Notes under the pieces: generated by a model | What the model saw: only the letters and a program-made list of their open reading frames with translations | What the model was told of the DNA's origin: nothing | The model's database searches: none | Shown here: piece by piece, positions 17,581-27,128 of the stretch | Position numbering within the stretch: the stretch's first letter is position 1 | Layout of the letters: every line of letters starts with the position of its first letter | Assembly (NCBI RefSeq): GCF_013282095.1 | Contig: NZ_BLTJ01000002.1 | Location: forward strand, 248,001-312,000 | Direction of reading: 5' to 3' | Origin: Enterocloster alcoholdehydrogenati | GTDB lineage: Bacteria; Bacillota; Clostridia; Lachnospirales; Lachnospiraceae | DNA: 64,000 bases | Translations under genes and position numbers: made by a program

Positions 17581-19470
17581 TTATGAAACCGGCTGTATGA
17601 CCACCCCGGCCGTTTGACCGCTGTCTGCCGGAGCAGATTCAGAAGTCTGGGTCTGAAGGGCTGTCTGGGAAGGCGCTGTCTCTTTAGACACACCCGGACC
17701 GCCCTGAGAAGCCTCCTGAGAAGCCTGAGAAGAAGCCATGCCCGGACCGCCATTTTCTGAGATTTTATCTCCCGCGGCGCTGGTTTCTCCTGCTCCATTT
17801 CCCTGACCTGTTTCAGGAACCTTTGTCTCCTCGGGAGTCTGTGCCGCCGTGGGTGCCTGGGACTGCGTTTCTGCAGGAGTCTGAGGCTGTGTCTGCGCCG
17901 GAACGGATGGGGCAGTCTGCACCGGAGTCTGCGCTGCGGGCTGTGTTTGTGCCTCTGCCTTTCCGGAGGCCTTGCTGGTCTCCTTGCTTTCTGTACCCTC
18001 CAGATTATAGCAGATCACCGGCATTCCCTTATAAACATTCTCATACAGCGTCTTTGCCGCCTCATAAGGCATATTGACGCAGCCATGGGAGCCATTCTTT
18101 TTGTAAATGGTTCCGCCAAAGGTATTTCTCCAGCTGGCGTCGTGAAAGCCAATGCCGCCGTTAAAGGGCATCCAGAACTTAACCGGACTGGCGTAGCCCT
18201 CCCCCTTTAGCACCGCATCTCTCTGCTTATAGGTCAGGCTGAACAGTCCCGGCGGTGTGGTATAGCCCTTTGACTGATTGCCGGAGACAAAATCTGATTC
18301 CAGGATTTTCTTACCGTCCTTATAGAAGAACAGATGCTGGGCGGTGAGATTGACCTCTGCGTATGTAGTTCCGTAATCGTTTCCGTCCCGGCTGGCCGCT
18401 GTCTGCATATAAACCGGCTCTCTGGTCACGCTTTCTCCATTTAAAATGTCAGCCTTCAGCTGCGCTGCTTCTGCTGCCCCATCGATCCGCCAGCCATAGA
18501 CGCCTGCTACTTCCACCTCAGGGCCGTAGCTGGTCTTAAACTTCCGTTTGGTATAGGCGGTGTTGTATTTGGACCCCAGTTTTTTTACAAAGGCCGCAAT
18601 CTGTTCATCGTCAAAGACGGGCTGGCCATTTTCATCATAGGACACCCACTGGCTGATGGTTCCTCCGTCCAGCACCTCGCTGCGGCTTCCAAAGGTATAT
18701 GTCACAGACATGGCCGCAAAGCGTTTGATTTCCTCCAGGCGTTTTGCCAGCGCCTCGTCATCGGCCCTAACTTTGGGTTCCTCATAGCACCCCGCCTGAT
18801 CCAGATCCAGTTCTGTCTTTAATTCATGAACAGCACCGCATACAGCCTCTTTTGTCCTGGCAGCATTTAAAAGCGTGCCCTCTGTCTCCGGCAGGATAGA
18901 ATATCCCTCTCCCTGCTGAAATTCCGAAAGCGCTGCATCGGACGGCGCCCTGGCAATCGCGGGATCCAGCTGGGGAAGCCCCGACAGCGCCTGATCCAAC
19001 TGATCCTCGTCAAAGCTTATGAGGGCCTTTATATCATACTCCGGCCCTCTGGCCAGATAAAGGGGCCATGCGTAGGGATCCTGCTGGCGCAGGATTTCTT
19101 CTAGACTCCCGTCAAACTCCGCTTTCAGGCTGATCTCACTTCCTGAAATTACCGCGCTTTCATCCTCGCGCATGGAAAGCTTCAGTTCGTAGGCTGCCGC
19201 TCCTGACGCGATCATCTCCTTTACCTCATCTGCAGTCTTTCCCCCTACGTCCATTCCATTGATCGCAGTATGAGGAAAATAGGCTGTCTCATACCGGCCA
19301 GCCTGCCAGATATATCCGCCGATGCAGATCACAGCCGCAGCAGCCGCGCCGATTCCCACTGTTTTCCAGGGAAAGGGGCTGTCTTTTGAATTGCGGGCCT
19401 GCTCCCGCATCCGCAGCTTAAACGCCTCCTTGCTGCGGCTGACCGGCTTTTTCTTCTCAGTTTCACTCAT
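17581..19470 (-). CDS. L,D-transpeptidase (YkuD domain) with N-terminal membrane anchor and long Pro/Gln tail
   Basis: Peptidoglycan cross-linking enzyme of 629 residues. One membrane helix (about 38-56), then two peptidoglycan-binding-like regions (about 75-350), then the YkuD catalytic domain (about 370-488) with GGIGFHDA and the active-site segment SHGCVN (Cys464). Uncommonly, a 135-residue tail of Thr, Gln, Ser and Pro follows the catalytic domain, with two GGPG motifs and ending VVIQPVS; it is probably disordered and lies in the wall. AAAGG precedes the ATG. The MATE gene lies 51 bases upstream in the same direction, so cotranscription is possible. Confidence 0.9.
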   Translation of the reverse strand: MSETEKKKPVSRSKEAFKLRMREQARNSKDSPFPWKTVGIGAAAAAVICIGGYIWQAGRYETAYFPHTAINGMDVGGKTADEVKEMIASGAAAYELKLSMREDESAVISGSEISLKAEFDGSLEEILRQQDPYAWPLYLARGPEYDIKALISFDEDQLDQALSGLPQLDPAIARAPSDAALSEFQQGEGYSILPETEGTLLNAARTKEAVCGAVHELKTELDLDQAGCYEEPKVRADDEALAKRLEEIKRFAAMSVTYTFGSRSEVLDGGTISQWVSYDENGQPVFDDEQIAAFVKKLGSKYNTAYTKRKFKTSYGPEVEVAGVYGWRIDGAAEAAQLKADILNGESVTREPVYMQTAASRDGNDYGTTYAEVNLTAQHLFFYKDGKKILESDFVSGNQSKGYTTPPGLFSLTYKQRDAVLKGEGYASPVKFWMPFNGGIGFHDASWRNTFGGTIYKKNGSHGCVNMPYEAAKTLYENVYKGMPVICYNLEGTESKETSKASGKAEAQTQPAAQTPVQTAPSVPAQTQPQTPAETQSQAPTAAQTPEETKVPETGQGNGAGETSAAGDKISENGGPGMASSQASQEASQGGPGVSKETAPSQTALQTQTSESAPADSGQTAGVVIQPVS

Positions 19471-19521
19471 TGATCTTAACCTTTCTGTCTCTGTTATTCA
19501 TCCACTGATACAAATCCCCCT

Positions 19522-20880
19522 TTAAATACGCCTGCCGTCCTTTAAAACCTTTCCGCTGAAAACCATATATACCGCTATTGCCGCGGCGCTTGCAATCACG
19601 TCGGATACCGGCTCTGCAAAGAATACATTTTCCACTCCCAAAAACGCCGGAAGCGCCAGCATGGACAGCAGATACAGCGTCTTTCTGAACATGGACTGGC
19701 TGATGGCAAGGCCTGCGGCCCCCATCCCTGTAAATCCGTCCACTACCTCATACTGAATAGCCAGAGGGATGATTCCCAGGGTACTGATCCTGATGGCCCG
19801 AACGCTCATATCCACATAGGCACTGTCTCTTGTAAATATCTCTGCAAAGTACCCGGACACCGTCATGGCAATCACAAACATAATGGCAGTAAACACGATT
19901 CCCAGGGCGACGATGTGTTTCTGAGCCCTGCGGATCCGGTCGGCACGGCCCGCTCCATAATTATAACCTAAAATCGTCTGTGTTCCGCCGGTAATTCCTC
20001 CCAGCGGCATGGTAACCATAAGCATAAAGCTCTGAACAATGGTATTGCAGGTCAAAAGCACATCCCCCGTCTCCCCCGCTCCATAGTGTCGGATCACCAT
20101 ATTCATAATAATGATCAGCCCGCTGTCAGAAGCTGTGATCAAAAAGGGCGACAGTCCCAGTGTCAGCACCCTGGCCATCAGCCTTTTATCGTATCCTCCG
20201 AAGGTAATCCGCACCAGAGGCTTCTTCCCAAACAGGAAAGCCAGAACATAGGCGCAGGAAGCAAGCTGGGACAGCACCGTAGCAATAGCCGCTCCCTTTA
20301 CCCCCATATCAAATACAAAAATGAAAACAGGATCCAGCACAATATTGCTCACAGCCCCCAAAAGCACAGATTTCATACCGGTCTTTGCAAAGCCCTGACA
20401 GATAATAAACTGGTTCATGCCCGTGGCAAGAAGGGCAAAGGCCGTTCCTGACAGATACCAGCTTAAATATTCATCTGCATAGGGAAAAATCGCTTCGCTG
20501 GCTCCAAACGCCATCAAAAGCCGGTCTTTAAACAGGTAAATTACGGCCATGAGCACCACTGACATAACACTTAAAAGCACAAAGCAGTTGGCAACCACCT
20601 TCTCTGCTGCCTTTTCATTTTTCTGTCCCAGCCGGATGCTCATAAGAGGCGCTCCGCCAATCCCCACCCAGCTGGCAAATGAGGTGATCAGCGTCACCAC
20701 CGGACCGCACACTCCCACCGCCGCCAGGGCCGGAGCGCCGATCTGAGGGATATTTCCTATGTACATACGGTCTACAATGCTGTATAAAACGCTGACAAAT
20801 TGAGCCAGCATGGAAGGAAATGCAAGCTTCCATACCAGCTCTCTTATGTGATCTGTATCCAGATTATTTTCCAGTTTCAC
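19522..20880 (-). CDS. MATE-family multidrug/sodium antiporter
   Basis: 452-residue membrane protein with twelve predicted helices in two MatE halves. It exports drugs or metabolites using a Na+ or H+ gradient. The N-terminal pattern (KLAFPSMLAQFVSVLYSIVDRMYIG) is the standard MATE entry. The start codon is GTG at 20880, with AAGGAG 6 bases upstream. It lies 32 bases after the AI-2E-type transporter gene and may belong to the same transcript as the aminotransferases. The substrate is unknown. Confidence 0.9.
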   Translation of the reverse strand: MKLENNLDTDHIRELVWKLAFPSMLAQFVSVLYSIVDRMYIGNIPQIGAPALAAVGVCGPVVTLITSFASWVGIGGAPLMSIRLGQKNEKAAEKVVANCFVLLSVMSVVLMAVIYLFKDRLLMAFGASEAIFPYADEYLSWYLSGTAFALLATGMNQFIICQGFAKTGMKSVLLGAVSNIVLDPVFIFVFDMGVKGAAIATVLSQLASCAYVLAFLFGKKPLVRITFGGYDKRLMARVLTLGLSPFLITASDSGLIIIMNMVIRHYGAGETGDVLLTCNTIVQSFMLMVTMPLGGITGGTQTILGYNYGAGRADRIRRAQKHIVALGIVFTAIMFVIAMTVSGYFAEIFTRDSAYVDMSVRAIRISTLGIIPLAIQYEVVDGFTGMGAAGLAISQSMFRKTLYLLSMLALPAFLGVENVFFAEPVSDVIASAAAIAVYMVFSGKVLKDGRRI

Positions 20881-20912
20881 AATAATCTCCTTATATCATA
20901 TCTTTTCGTGTA

Positions 20913-22076
20913 TCATCGGTCCGTTTTTCCCCGAAACCTGTTTATCTCCCCCGCCAGTTCTTTCATGCTCCCAAGCATACTGTCAAAGGCTCCGAACCTG
21001 TACAGGCTGGCTGCAAAAAGCCCCAGCGGCACTGCCAGAATCATTCCCGCCAGCCCTTTTATTTTAAAGCCCAGATAGAGAAGGAAAAGTGTCAGAAGGG
21101 GATTTAATCCCAGAGTATCCCCTACCAGCTTAGGCTGCACCAGCTGACGGATCACCTGAGTCAGGATATAGATCAAAATCAGCCCCGCCGCAAAGGCGTA
21201 TTCCCCTCCCAGTATCTTTATCAGTCCCCAGGGAATAAGGGCCGTGCCCGTGCCGAACACCGGCAGGAAATCAAGCAGGGCGATCAGCAGAGCCCACAAC
21301 GGCCCATAGCTTACTCCCAGGCTAAAAAATCCTGCGCCCAAAATCAGCCATACCACGAACATGATCTTAAACTGCGCCATAAAATATCCGCCGATGAGGC
21401 GGCGGGCTTCTCTTCTTAAATGATCCGAATACCGCCCGGTCCACTCCGGCAGATGGCTCCTTAAGGCTGTCACGATCCGATCCCGGTCTGCAATAAAGAA
21501 GTACGCCGAAAGGATGATCACCACCGAATACACCAGCACCGCAGGGATCCCCTTTGCCACTGTTCCGGCTGCCTCCATGGTTGGGGATGCGATGGATTCC
21601 GCCAGCTTTCCGATATAGGCTCCCACATTATCCCCCAGCGCCAGCCAGGATTCCCGCAGATTCTCCGGCATAAAATCCATCAGGCGGGTCAGCTTTAAAA
21701 GGCTGTTCTGCACATCCCCCTCGATTCCCGCATACAGCGCCGGCAGATCCTGGATAAAAGATCCCATAAAACGGGCCGTTCGGGAGATCACAAGGTAAAG
21801 CAGGCCGATCACCAGCGCCAGCGCCCCTGCCACAATGACAATAGAGCTGTGACGGCGCACCAGTCTAAGTCTGCGCTCCAAAAAACGCACCAGCGGGTTG
21901 GCGATCATGGCGATGATCCATCCTACAACAAAGGGCATGAAAAATCCCAAAAGCTTTGGTCCCATAAAGCAGAGGAGAAACCACCCTGCCGCTGGAATCA
22001 GTATATTAAGAACCAGGCGCAGAATATGCTGCCATCTGGGTTCCTTTTCCTTCTGTCCTGTTTCGATTCCGCTCAA
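20913..22076 (-). CDS. AI-2E family transporter (YtvI/PerM type)
   Basis: 387-residue polytopic membrane protein. About eight helices, with the family's long extracytoplasmic segment (about 110-185) and the conserved C-terminal block GLNPLLTLFLLYLGFKIKGLAGM. Relatives export autoinducer 2 or act as sporulation-linked or Na+(Li+)/H+ antiporters; sequence alone does not decide. The start appears to be TTG at 22076 with AAAGGAGAG about 10 bases upstream; no ATG nearby would keep the first helix. It follows hisC by 36 bases in the same direction. Confidence 0.85.
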   Translation of the reverse strand: MSGIETGQKEKEPRWQHILRLVLNILIPAAGWFLLCFMGPKLLGFFMPFVVGWIIAMIANPLVRFLERRLRLVRRHSSIVIVAGALALVIGLLYLVISRTARFMGSFIQDLPALYAGIEGDVQNSLLKLTRLMDFMPENLRESWLALGDNVGAYIGKLAESIASPTMEAAGTVAKGIPAVLVYSVVIILSAYFFIADRDRIVTALRSHLPEWTGRYSDHLRREARRLIGGYFMAQFKIMFVVWLILGAGFFSLGVSYGPLWALLIALLDFLPVFGTGTALIPWGLIKILGGEYAFAAGLILIYILTQVIRQLVQPKLVGDTLGLNPLLTLFLLYLGFKIKGLAGMILAVPLGLFAASLYRFGAFDSMLGSMKELAGEINRFRGKTDR

Positions 22077-22112
22077 AGCGCTTATTCTCTCCTTTCCTGG
22101 ATAGGAGGTTTC

Positions 22113-23174
22113 TTAAACCTCTTTTATGATCCGCTCCAGCTCTTCAAAGAGCCGGTCCATCTCTTCATCCGTGCCAATGGTGATCCGCAGGCTGTTGTTA
22201 AGCCCCGGAGTCTTAAAGTACCGCACATAGATCTGTTTTTCCTTCAGCGCCTGAAAAATCCCTTCCGCCCCCGCCTTCCTGTGAGTGACAAAAATAAAAT
22301 TGGCCTGGGAATCCGGAAAGGTAAAGCCAAGCTTTGCCAGCCGCTTTTTGGCCCTCTCTCTGGAAGCCACAATCTGTTTTACCCTTTTTTCAAAATAAGC
22401 CCGGTCCTTTACCGCCTCCGCTCCCAGAATCTGGGAAGGCAGGTTCATCGTATATGAATTGTAGGAATATTTTACATCGTTTAACGCCCGGATCAGATCG
22501 GGATGGCCCATGGCAAAGCCGATCCGCAATCCGGCCAGCGACCGTGATTTGCTGAAGGTCTGGATCACCAGAAGGTTTTCATAGCGGTCCAGAAGGCTTA
22601 AGGCCGAAGGGCCTGCAAAATCGATATACGCTTCGTCCACCATGACCACCGCATCCTGATTGTTCCTTAAGATCTCTTCCACCTGATCTAAGGGCATATA
22701 TACACCCGTAGGGGCGTTTGGGTTCGGAAAAATAATTCCGCCTGTGTTTCCATGATAATCAGCCGGGTCAATGGTAAAATCCTCTCTTAAAGCCGGCGTT
22801 TCATAGGGGATTTTAAAAAGCTCTGACCATACTTTATAAAAGGAGTAGGTCACCTCAGGAAATCGAATGGGCTTTTGTGCGTTAAAAAAGGTCATAAAAG
22901 CCATGGCGATCACATCATCAGAGCCGACCCCCACAAAAATCTGATCCTCTTTCAATCCGTAATACTCTGCCAGAGCCTCGGTCAAAACAGACGCCGCCGG
23001 ATCGGGATATTTGCGCAGCCCATCCGTATTAAACTCTTTTAAAGCCTTTATCACGCCGGGGGCAGGGGGATATGGGTTTTCATTTGTATTTAATTTAACC
23101 AGGTTTTCACCCTTCGGCTGCTCTCCCGGAACATAAGGGGTCACCCGGCGGATCGTATTTTCCCAAAGTCTCAT
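22113..23174 (-). CDS. hisC: histidinol-phosphate aminotransferase
   Basis: PLP-dependent fold type I enzyme of 353 residues that converts imidazole-acetol phosphate to histidinol phosphate in histidine synthesis; related enzymes also act on aromatic amino acids. Visible: NTNENPYPP at the N-terminus, FPNPNAPTG, VDEAYIDF, and the PLP-lysine segment TFSKSRSLAGLRIGF (near residue 225). The better spaced start is ATG 23174; ATG 23180 overlaps the upstream stop as ATGA. The gene is not in a his operon but coupled to another aminotransferase, a pairing that leaves room for a role in aromatic amino-acid metabolism. Confidence 0.9.
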   Translation of the reverse strand: MRLWENTIRRVTPYVPGEQPKGENLVKLNTNENPYPPAPGVIKALKEFNTDGLRKYPDPAASVLTEALAEYYGLKEDQIFVGVGSDDVIAMAFMTFFNAQKPIRFPEVTYSFYKVWSELFKIPYETPALREDFTIDPADYHGNTGGIIFPNPNAPTGVYMPLDQVEEILRNNQDAVVMVDEAYIDFAGPSALSLLDRYENLLVIQTFSKSRSLAGLRIGFAMGHPDLIRALNDVKYSYNSYTMNLPSQILGAEAVKDRAYFEKRVKQIVASRERAKKRLAKLGFTFPDSQANFIFVTHRKAGAEGIFQALKEKQIYVRYFKTPGLNNSLRITIGTDEEMDRLFEELERIIKEV

Positions 23175-23176
23175 GA

Positions 23177-24373
23177 TCATTCTCCTCTCAGCCCATACGC
23201 CTTTGCGATTCTCTTAAAGCCCGGCAGGGAACGCCGGATCTGGTCATAGGATACACAATAGGATATCCTTACATATCCAGGGCAGGCAAAGGAGCTGCCC
23301 GGCACCACCAGGATACGCTCCTGCCTGCAGGCCTCGCAGAATTTCTTCTCATCCGGTTCCGGTGATTTCACAAACATATAAAAAGCTCCCTGAGGCTTTA
23401 CACATTCAAATCCAGCCTCCCTAAGCCCCTGATACAAAAGATTCCTGTTTCTGTCATATGCCTCAAGATCCGCCTGCTCATCTACACAGCGCATAATCAC
23501 CCGCTGCATAAGAGAGGGGGCATTAACGGAGCCTGTGACCCGATTGGCAATCACAGCCGCGTTAAATACCTCGCTGCTATCCGTCAGCTCATCCGGGATC
23601 ACCAGATAGCCGATGCGCTCGCCGGGAAGAGACAGGGATTTGCTGTAGGAATAGCAGACCACTGTATTATGATAAAATTTTGTTACATAGGGCACCTCAG
23701 CGCCGTCATAAGCCAGTTCTCTGTAGGGTTCATCAGAAATCAGCACGATCTGGGTTCCAAAGGCCTTCTCTTTTTCCTCTAAAATCGAGCCAAGACGGGT
23801 AAGTGTCTCGGCAGAATAGATCACGCCGGTGGGGTTGTTGGGCGTATTGATGATCACGGCCTTTGTCCGCTCTGTGATTCGTCTGGAAAGTTCTTCCAGA
23901 TTCGGCTGAAAGGTATCTGTATCCGGCAAAACGACCTCCAGTATGCCGTCATAATTGCGGACATAATTTCCATATTCCACAAAATACGGGGCAAAGGTGA
24001 GAACCTGGTCTCCCGGATCTAACAAGGTCTTGAGAATTACATTCAGGCCGCTGGCCGCTCCCACGGTCATCAGAATATTTCCCATATGAAAGGCCGTATG
24101 AAAGCGCCGGTTTAAGGAAGCTGCTATGGCTTCCCTTACATCCTCAAAGCCTGCATTGTTCATATAGCCGTGGACCAGTGCAGACGGTTCCTCCCTGACA
24201 ATGTCGCAAATTGCCTGGTTCACTGCCGCCGGAGCGGGCACATTAGGGTTTCCCAGGCTGAAATCGAATACGTTTTCCGCCCCGTACACGGCGGCCAGAC
24301 GTTTCCCCTCCTCAAACATGGCGCGAATAGCTGAATTATTGTTTACGAGCGGGGTCATTTTTTTTGAAATCAT
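23177..24373 (-). CDS. class I/II PLP-dependent aminotransferase (aspartate-type)
   Basis: Aminotransferase of 398 residues, subgroup I. Visible: FDFSLGNPNVPAPAAV, NTPNNPTGVIYS for the PLP-ring Asn and Pro, SDEPYRELAYDG, and the PLP-lysine segment SYSKSLSLPGERIGY (near residue 240). The amino acid used is not clear. The start at 24373 (MISKKMTPLV) has AGAGGA 7 bases upstream; the in-frame extension to 24496 runs into the promoter region. The stop overlaps the hisC start. Its promoter at 24500-24528 is very good and contains a dyad, so regulation is likely. Confidence 0.86.
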   Translation of the reverse strand: MISKKMTPLVNNNSAIRAMFEEGKRLAAVYGAENVFDFSLGNPNVPAPAAVNQAICDIVREEPSALVHGYMNNAGFEDVREAIAASLNRRFHTAFHMGNILMTVGAASGLNVILKTLLDPGDQVLTFAPYFVEYGNYVRNYDGILEVVLPDTDTFQPNLEELSRRITERTKAVIINTPNNPTGVIYSAETLTRLGSILEEKEKAFGTQIVLISDEPYRELAYDGAEVPYVTKFYHNTVVCYSYSKSLSLPGERIGYLVIPDELTDSSEVFNAAVIANRVTGSVNAPSLMQRVIMRCVDEQADLEAYDRNRNLLYQGLREAGFECVKPQGAFYMFVKSPEPDEKKFCEACRQERILVVPGSSFACPGYVRISYCVSYDQIRRSLPGFKRIAKAYGLRGE

Positions 24374-24477
24374 ACTCATGTCCTCTCTTTCCGGGCAAAA
24401 GCCGGCGCATTGTCCGCTCCGACCGCTGTCCTGCCGGCACAACGCAGCGGTTTTTGCCGATTTATGACAGCGAAAAA

Positions 24478-24555
24478 CGCAGCGGAGGCTGCTCACTTGA
24501 TTGTATCCTTGATGGTAAGGATTGTCAATACAAGGAGTAAATTTCTCCGCTGCGC
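24478..24555 (-). promoter_or_regulatory. promoter of the aminotransferase operon with internal dyad
   Basis: Minus-strand TTGACA (24523-24528), 17-base spacer, TACAAT (24500-24505). The spacer holds ATCCTT-ACCATC-AAGGAT, an inverted repeat that could bind a regulator. The promoter is framed by GCAGCGGAG (24478-24486) and its inverse CTCCGCTGC (24547-24555). Another GCAGCGG stands at 24454-24460, inside the 120-base leader. Confidence 0.65.
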
Positions 24556-24569
24556 CGTATGGGCATTAT

Positions 24570-27128
24570 TTACTGCTGTGCCGGGCGCCCCGCCGCTTCT
24601 GCTATTCCTGCAAACAGGGCTTCTATTTCCGGAGTAATGGCGTCGGGCCATAGCGTCGCGGCAATGTCGCTTCCATCTTTCATAAGCACAGAAACCGGCA
24701 TGGTGTATCTCAGCTCTTTTTCCGGCTTACAAAGTCCGTTCATATCCGCCAGATCACGATTTCTTAAAGCCGGCATCAGCGTTTCAATGTCCTTCGGAGC
24801 ATCAAACAGCAGACTGCCTGTTTCCTGATAATGAGGATTCTCTCTCTGAAGCGCCGACAGCGTTTCTCCTTGAGGCAGTTCCTCGCTTACACCATACTCA
24901 TCCATAAAAGCAGATGAGACGTCTATGGAAATACTGACTGTGTTTTCCGGTACAAAATATGTTTCCGGTCTCTGCCCCAGTGTTTCCAGAACCTTAAGCG
25001 TATTCGTAAAGGAGGGATAGACCGGCCAGTGTATTGCGGCGTCGGTCAGATAATCCCCCATTTTCTCTGCCGGAGGGACGGCTCCCATAACCCCCTCTCG
25101 ATCCAGCCCCAGGGCGATTCTCACCTTCTCTTCATAGCAGGCAGACGCTCGGTTCGCAAGTTCCCCCTGATGCTCTGCCATATACCGGCAGACATCCTTT
25201 CGCACAAGCTGCAGAGATGCCACCGGATCCTCCTTCCTGCGCTCCTTAATCGTCTGAGCCATGAGATCCTGCTGATAAGCGGTCAGCAGCCTCTCTATCT
25301 CATCCCTCTCTGTGGTTCTTAGGCTGTCGATGGCCCCGGCCTGACAGGATGCATATCCGATCTGCTCCGGTGTTTCCGTCAAAATCGGATACAGTCCCCT
25401 CTTATAGGCCTCCTGATCATAAACAGTCTCATAAGCCTTATAAGCCTCTGACGTATCCTTCAGATTCACCCAGTATTGCCGGCGGACGGTGCGTCCGTTT
25501 TTTAACGTATAGGATACGGTCACTTGAGAACCGTATATATTCATATGGTCAGCCCCTTCCTTTGCTGCCACAAAAACCGATGCAGGCCCGTCAGCTCCGC
25601 CGATTACGGACACAGCCGTTCCATCGGGATACACATCAGAAACCGCAGACAGTCCGGCCTCCCCAGGATCCAGTTCTTCTTCCCATCTGGCAAGATTCAT
25701 TTCCCTGCTCTCTTTTACGTAGTCACAGCCTGCCTGAGCAATGGCCAGCACGGCCTCAGAGTCAGTAAGCTTCATATGCTCTCTTACATATTCCCTCGGC
25801 GTCCTGTATTTTATCTCCTTCCCTTCTTCTTTCTCCTCCACCATAGGCTCTGATACAAGAAAACGGCTGTCGTTTGAGATCTCCAGACTGGAATATTCAA
25901 TCTCCTCTGCCTTTGGCATATAGGAATCATATCCATACCAGTCATACCGGTAGCCGCAAAAAACCAGCACGCCGGCCGCCAGGCAAAAAGCCAGCTGAAG
26001 TCTGTGGGAAAAGAGCTTCTTAAAGTCAAGATGATATATAATCTCTGTAATACAGTGAGTAAGCACAATCCCCACTGCAATCCCAAAAATCCCCCATTTT
26101 ACCTGGCTTTGAAGGGCCCAGAAGAAAAGTCCTCCTCCCAGTCCGCCAAGAAGGACCATCAGGACGCGGATCGGCGCCATGGTTCGTTTAAAAGCCATGG
26201 CTCTTCCCGCCGCCTCCAGAGGACGCAGGCGGTAAAGCTCCAGAGATACGCCAGTCAGCGCCAGCCATGCAAACGCCGTTTTTACCGCTTCCTTCAGATA
26301 TCCGCCTCTATTCTCCCCGGCCACGGCGGCGGACCAGATATAGGCTCCTAAAGGCGACAGCCTGCGGAGCATCCATGTATAAGGCGACTGACTTATATTC
26401 CAGACATCATCCGGCGCCGTCACAAAAAAGGTACTGGCATAATTTGCAAGAATCCATGCCGCCAGAGGAAAGAAGGCAAAAAAGACCGTCGTCCCCAAAA
26501 GCCCCACTGCCACATTTCCCGTCATCATCATGGCAGCCGTAACAGTGCCGTACAGCAGGCTGTAATATAAAAGGTTCATCCCAAATCCAACCGCCATCTG
26601 TCCTATAAATCCATCCGGCGAAACGCCGTAGGCTGCCGCCGCCGCCACAAACAGAAGGCAGCCCGTCAGGTAAGCCGCCGCCGGAATCAGGAGGCCGTTC
26701 AGATACCGCGCCGCGAATATCATTTCCCTTCTCACCGGAATACTGTGGTAAAAATCCACCTTTTTCCTGTTGTGAAGATAGGAAAAGCCGGTTACTCCCA
26801 CGATCACTGCAGCCGCCAGAAACAGCGTGACCATTGCTCCGTTTCCGTAAGAGACCTGATCCAGCACGGCTTCTGTTTTACATATTTTCACAAACTCCTG
26901 ATACTGCTCTGGGGTCAGCCCCTTCTTCTGCATAAAATCAAGCAGGCTGTATGCTGAATATCCGGTGCGCTGAGCATTTTCCAGCGTAAGGGCAAGATTG
27001 ACCGGCATAGCAAAGAAAAATATCAGAAGAAGCAGGGCGATCACCCAGACCCGCCGCTTCATATCCTCCTTCATCAGTCTCCAAAGCTTCGCAAAAACGC
27101 CTTTAGAACACAAGCTTTTTAATGTCAT
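24570..27128 (-). CDS. ABC transporter permease (ABC-2 type, large extracytoplasmic domain)
   Basis: 852 residues. The N-terminal part (about 20-410) has a cluster of membrane helices arranged as in ABC-2 export permeases; a short hydrophobic stretch near 400-420 is followed by about 430 residues of soluble sequence of unknown fold, probably outside the membrane. The start at 27128 has GGAGG 9 bases upstream and overlaps the ATPase gene by 26 bases. With the ATPase and the GntR gene it forms a ytrA-like three-gene operon of the kind that often responds to cell-wall antibiotics or peptides. The substrate is unknown. Confidence 0.82.
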   Translation of the reverse strand: MTLKSLCSKGVFAKLWRLMKEDMKRRVWVIALLLLIFFFAMPVNLALTLENAQRTGYSAYSLLDFMQKKGLTPEQYQEFVKICKTEAVLDQVSYGNGAMVTLFLAAAVIVGVTGFSYLHNRKKVDFYHSIPVRREMIFAARYLNGLLIPAAAYLTGCLLFVAAAAAYGVSPDGFIGQMAVGFGMNLLYYSLLYGTVTAAMMMTGNVAVGLLGTTVFFAFFPLAAWILANYASTFFVTAPDDVWNISQSPYTWMLRRLSPLGAYIWSAAVAGENRGGYLKEAVKTAFAWLALTGVSLELYRLRPLEAAGRAMAFKRTMAPIRVLMVLLGGLGGGLFFWALQSQVKWGIFGIAVGIVLTHCITEIIYHLDFKKLFSHRLQLAFCLAAGVLVFCGYRYDWYGYDSYMPKAEEIEYSSLEISNDSRFLVSEPMVEEKEEGKEIKYRTPREYVREHMKLTDSEAVLAIAQAGCDYVKESREMNLARWEEELDPGEAGLSAVSDVYPDGTAVSVIGGADGPASVFVAAKEGADHMNIYGSQVTVSYTLKNGRTVRRQYWVNLKDTSEAYKAYETVYDQEAYKRGLYPILTETPEQIGYASCQAGAIDSLRTTERDEIERLLTAYQQDLMAQTIKERRKEDPVASLQLVRKDVCRYMAEHQGELANRASACYEEKVRIALGLDREGVMGAVPPAEKMGDYLTDAAIHWPVYPSFTNTLKVLETLGQRPETYFVPENTVSISIDVSSAFMDEYGVSEELPQGETLSALQRENPHYQETGSLLFDAPKDIETLMPALRNRDLADMNGLCKPEKELRYTMPVSVLMKDGSDIAATLWPDAITPEIEALFAGIAEAAGRPAQQ

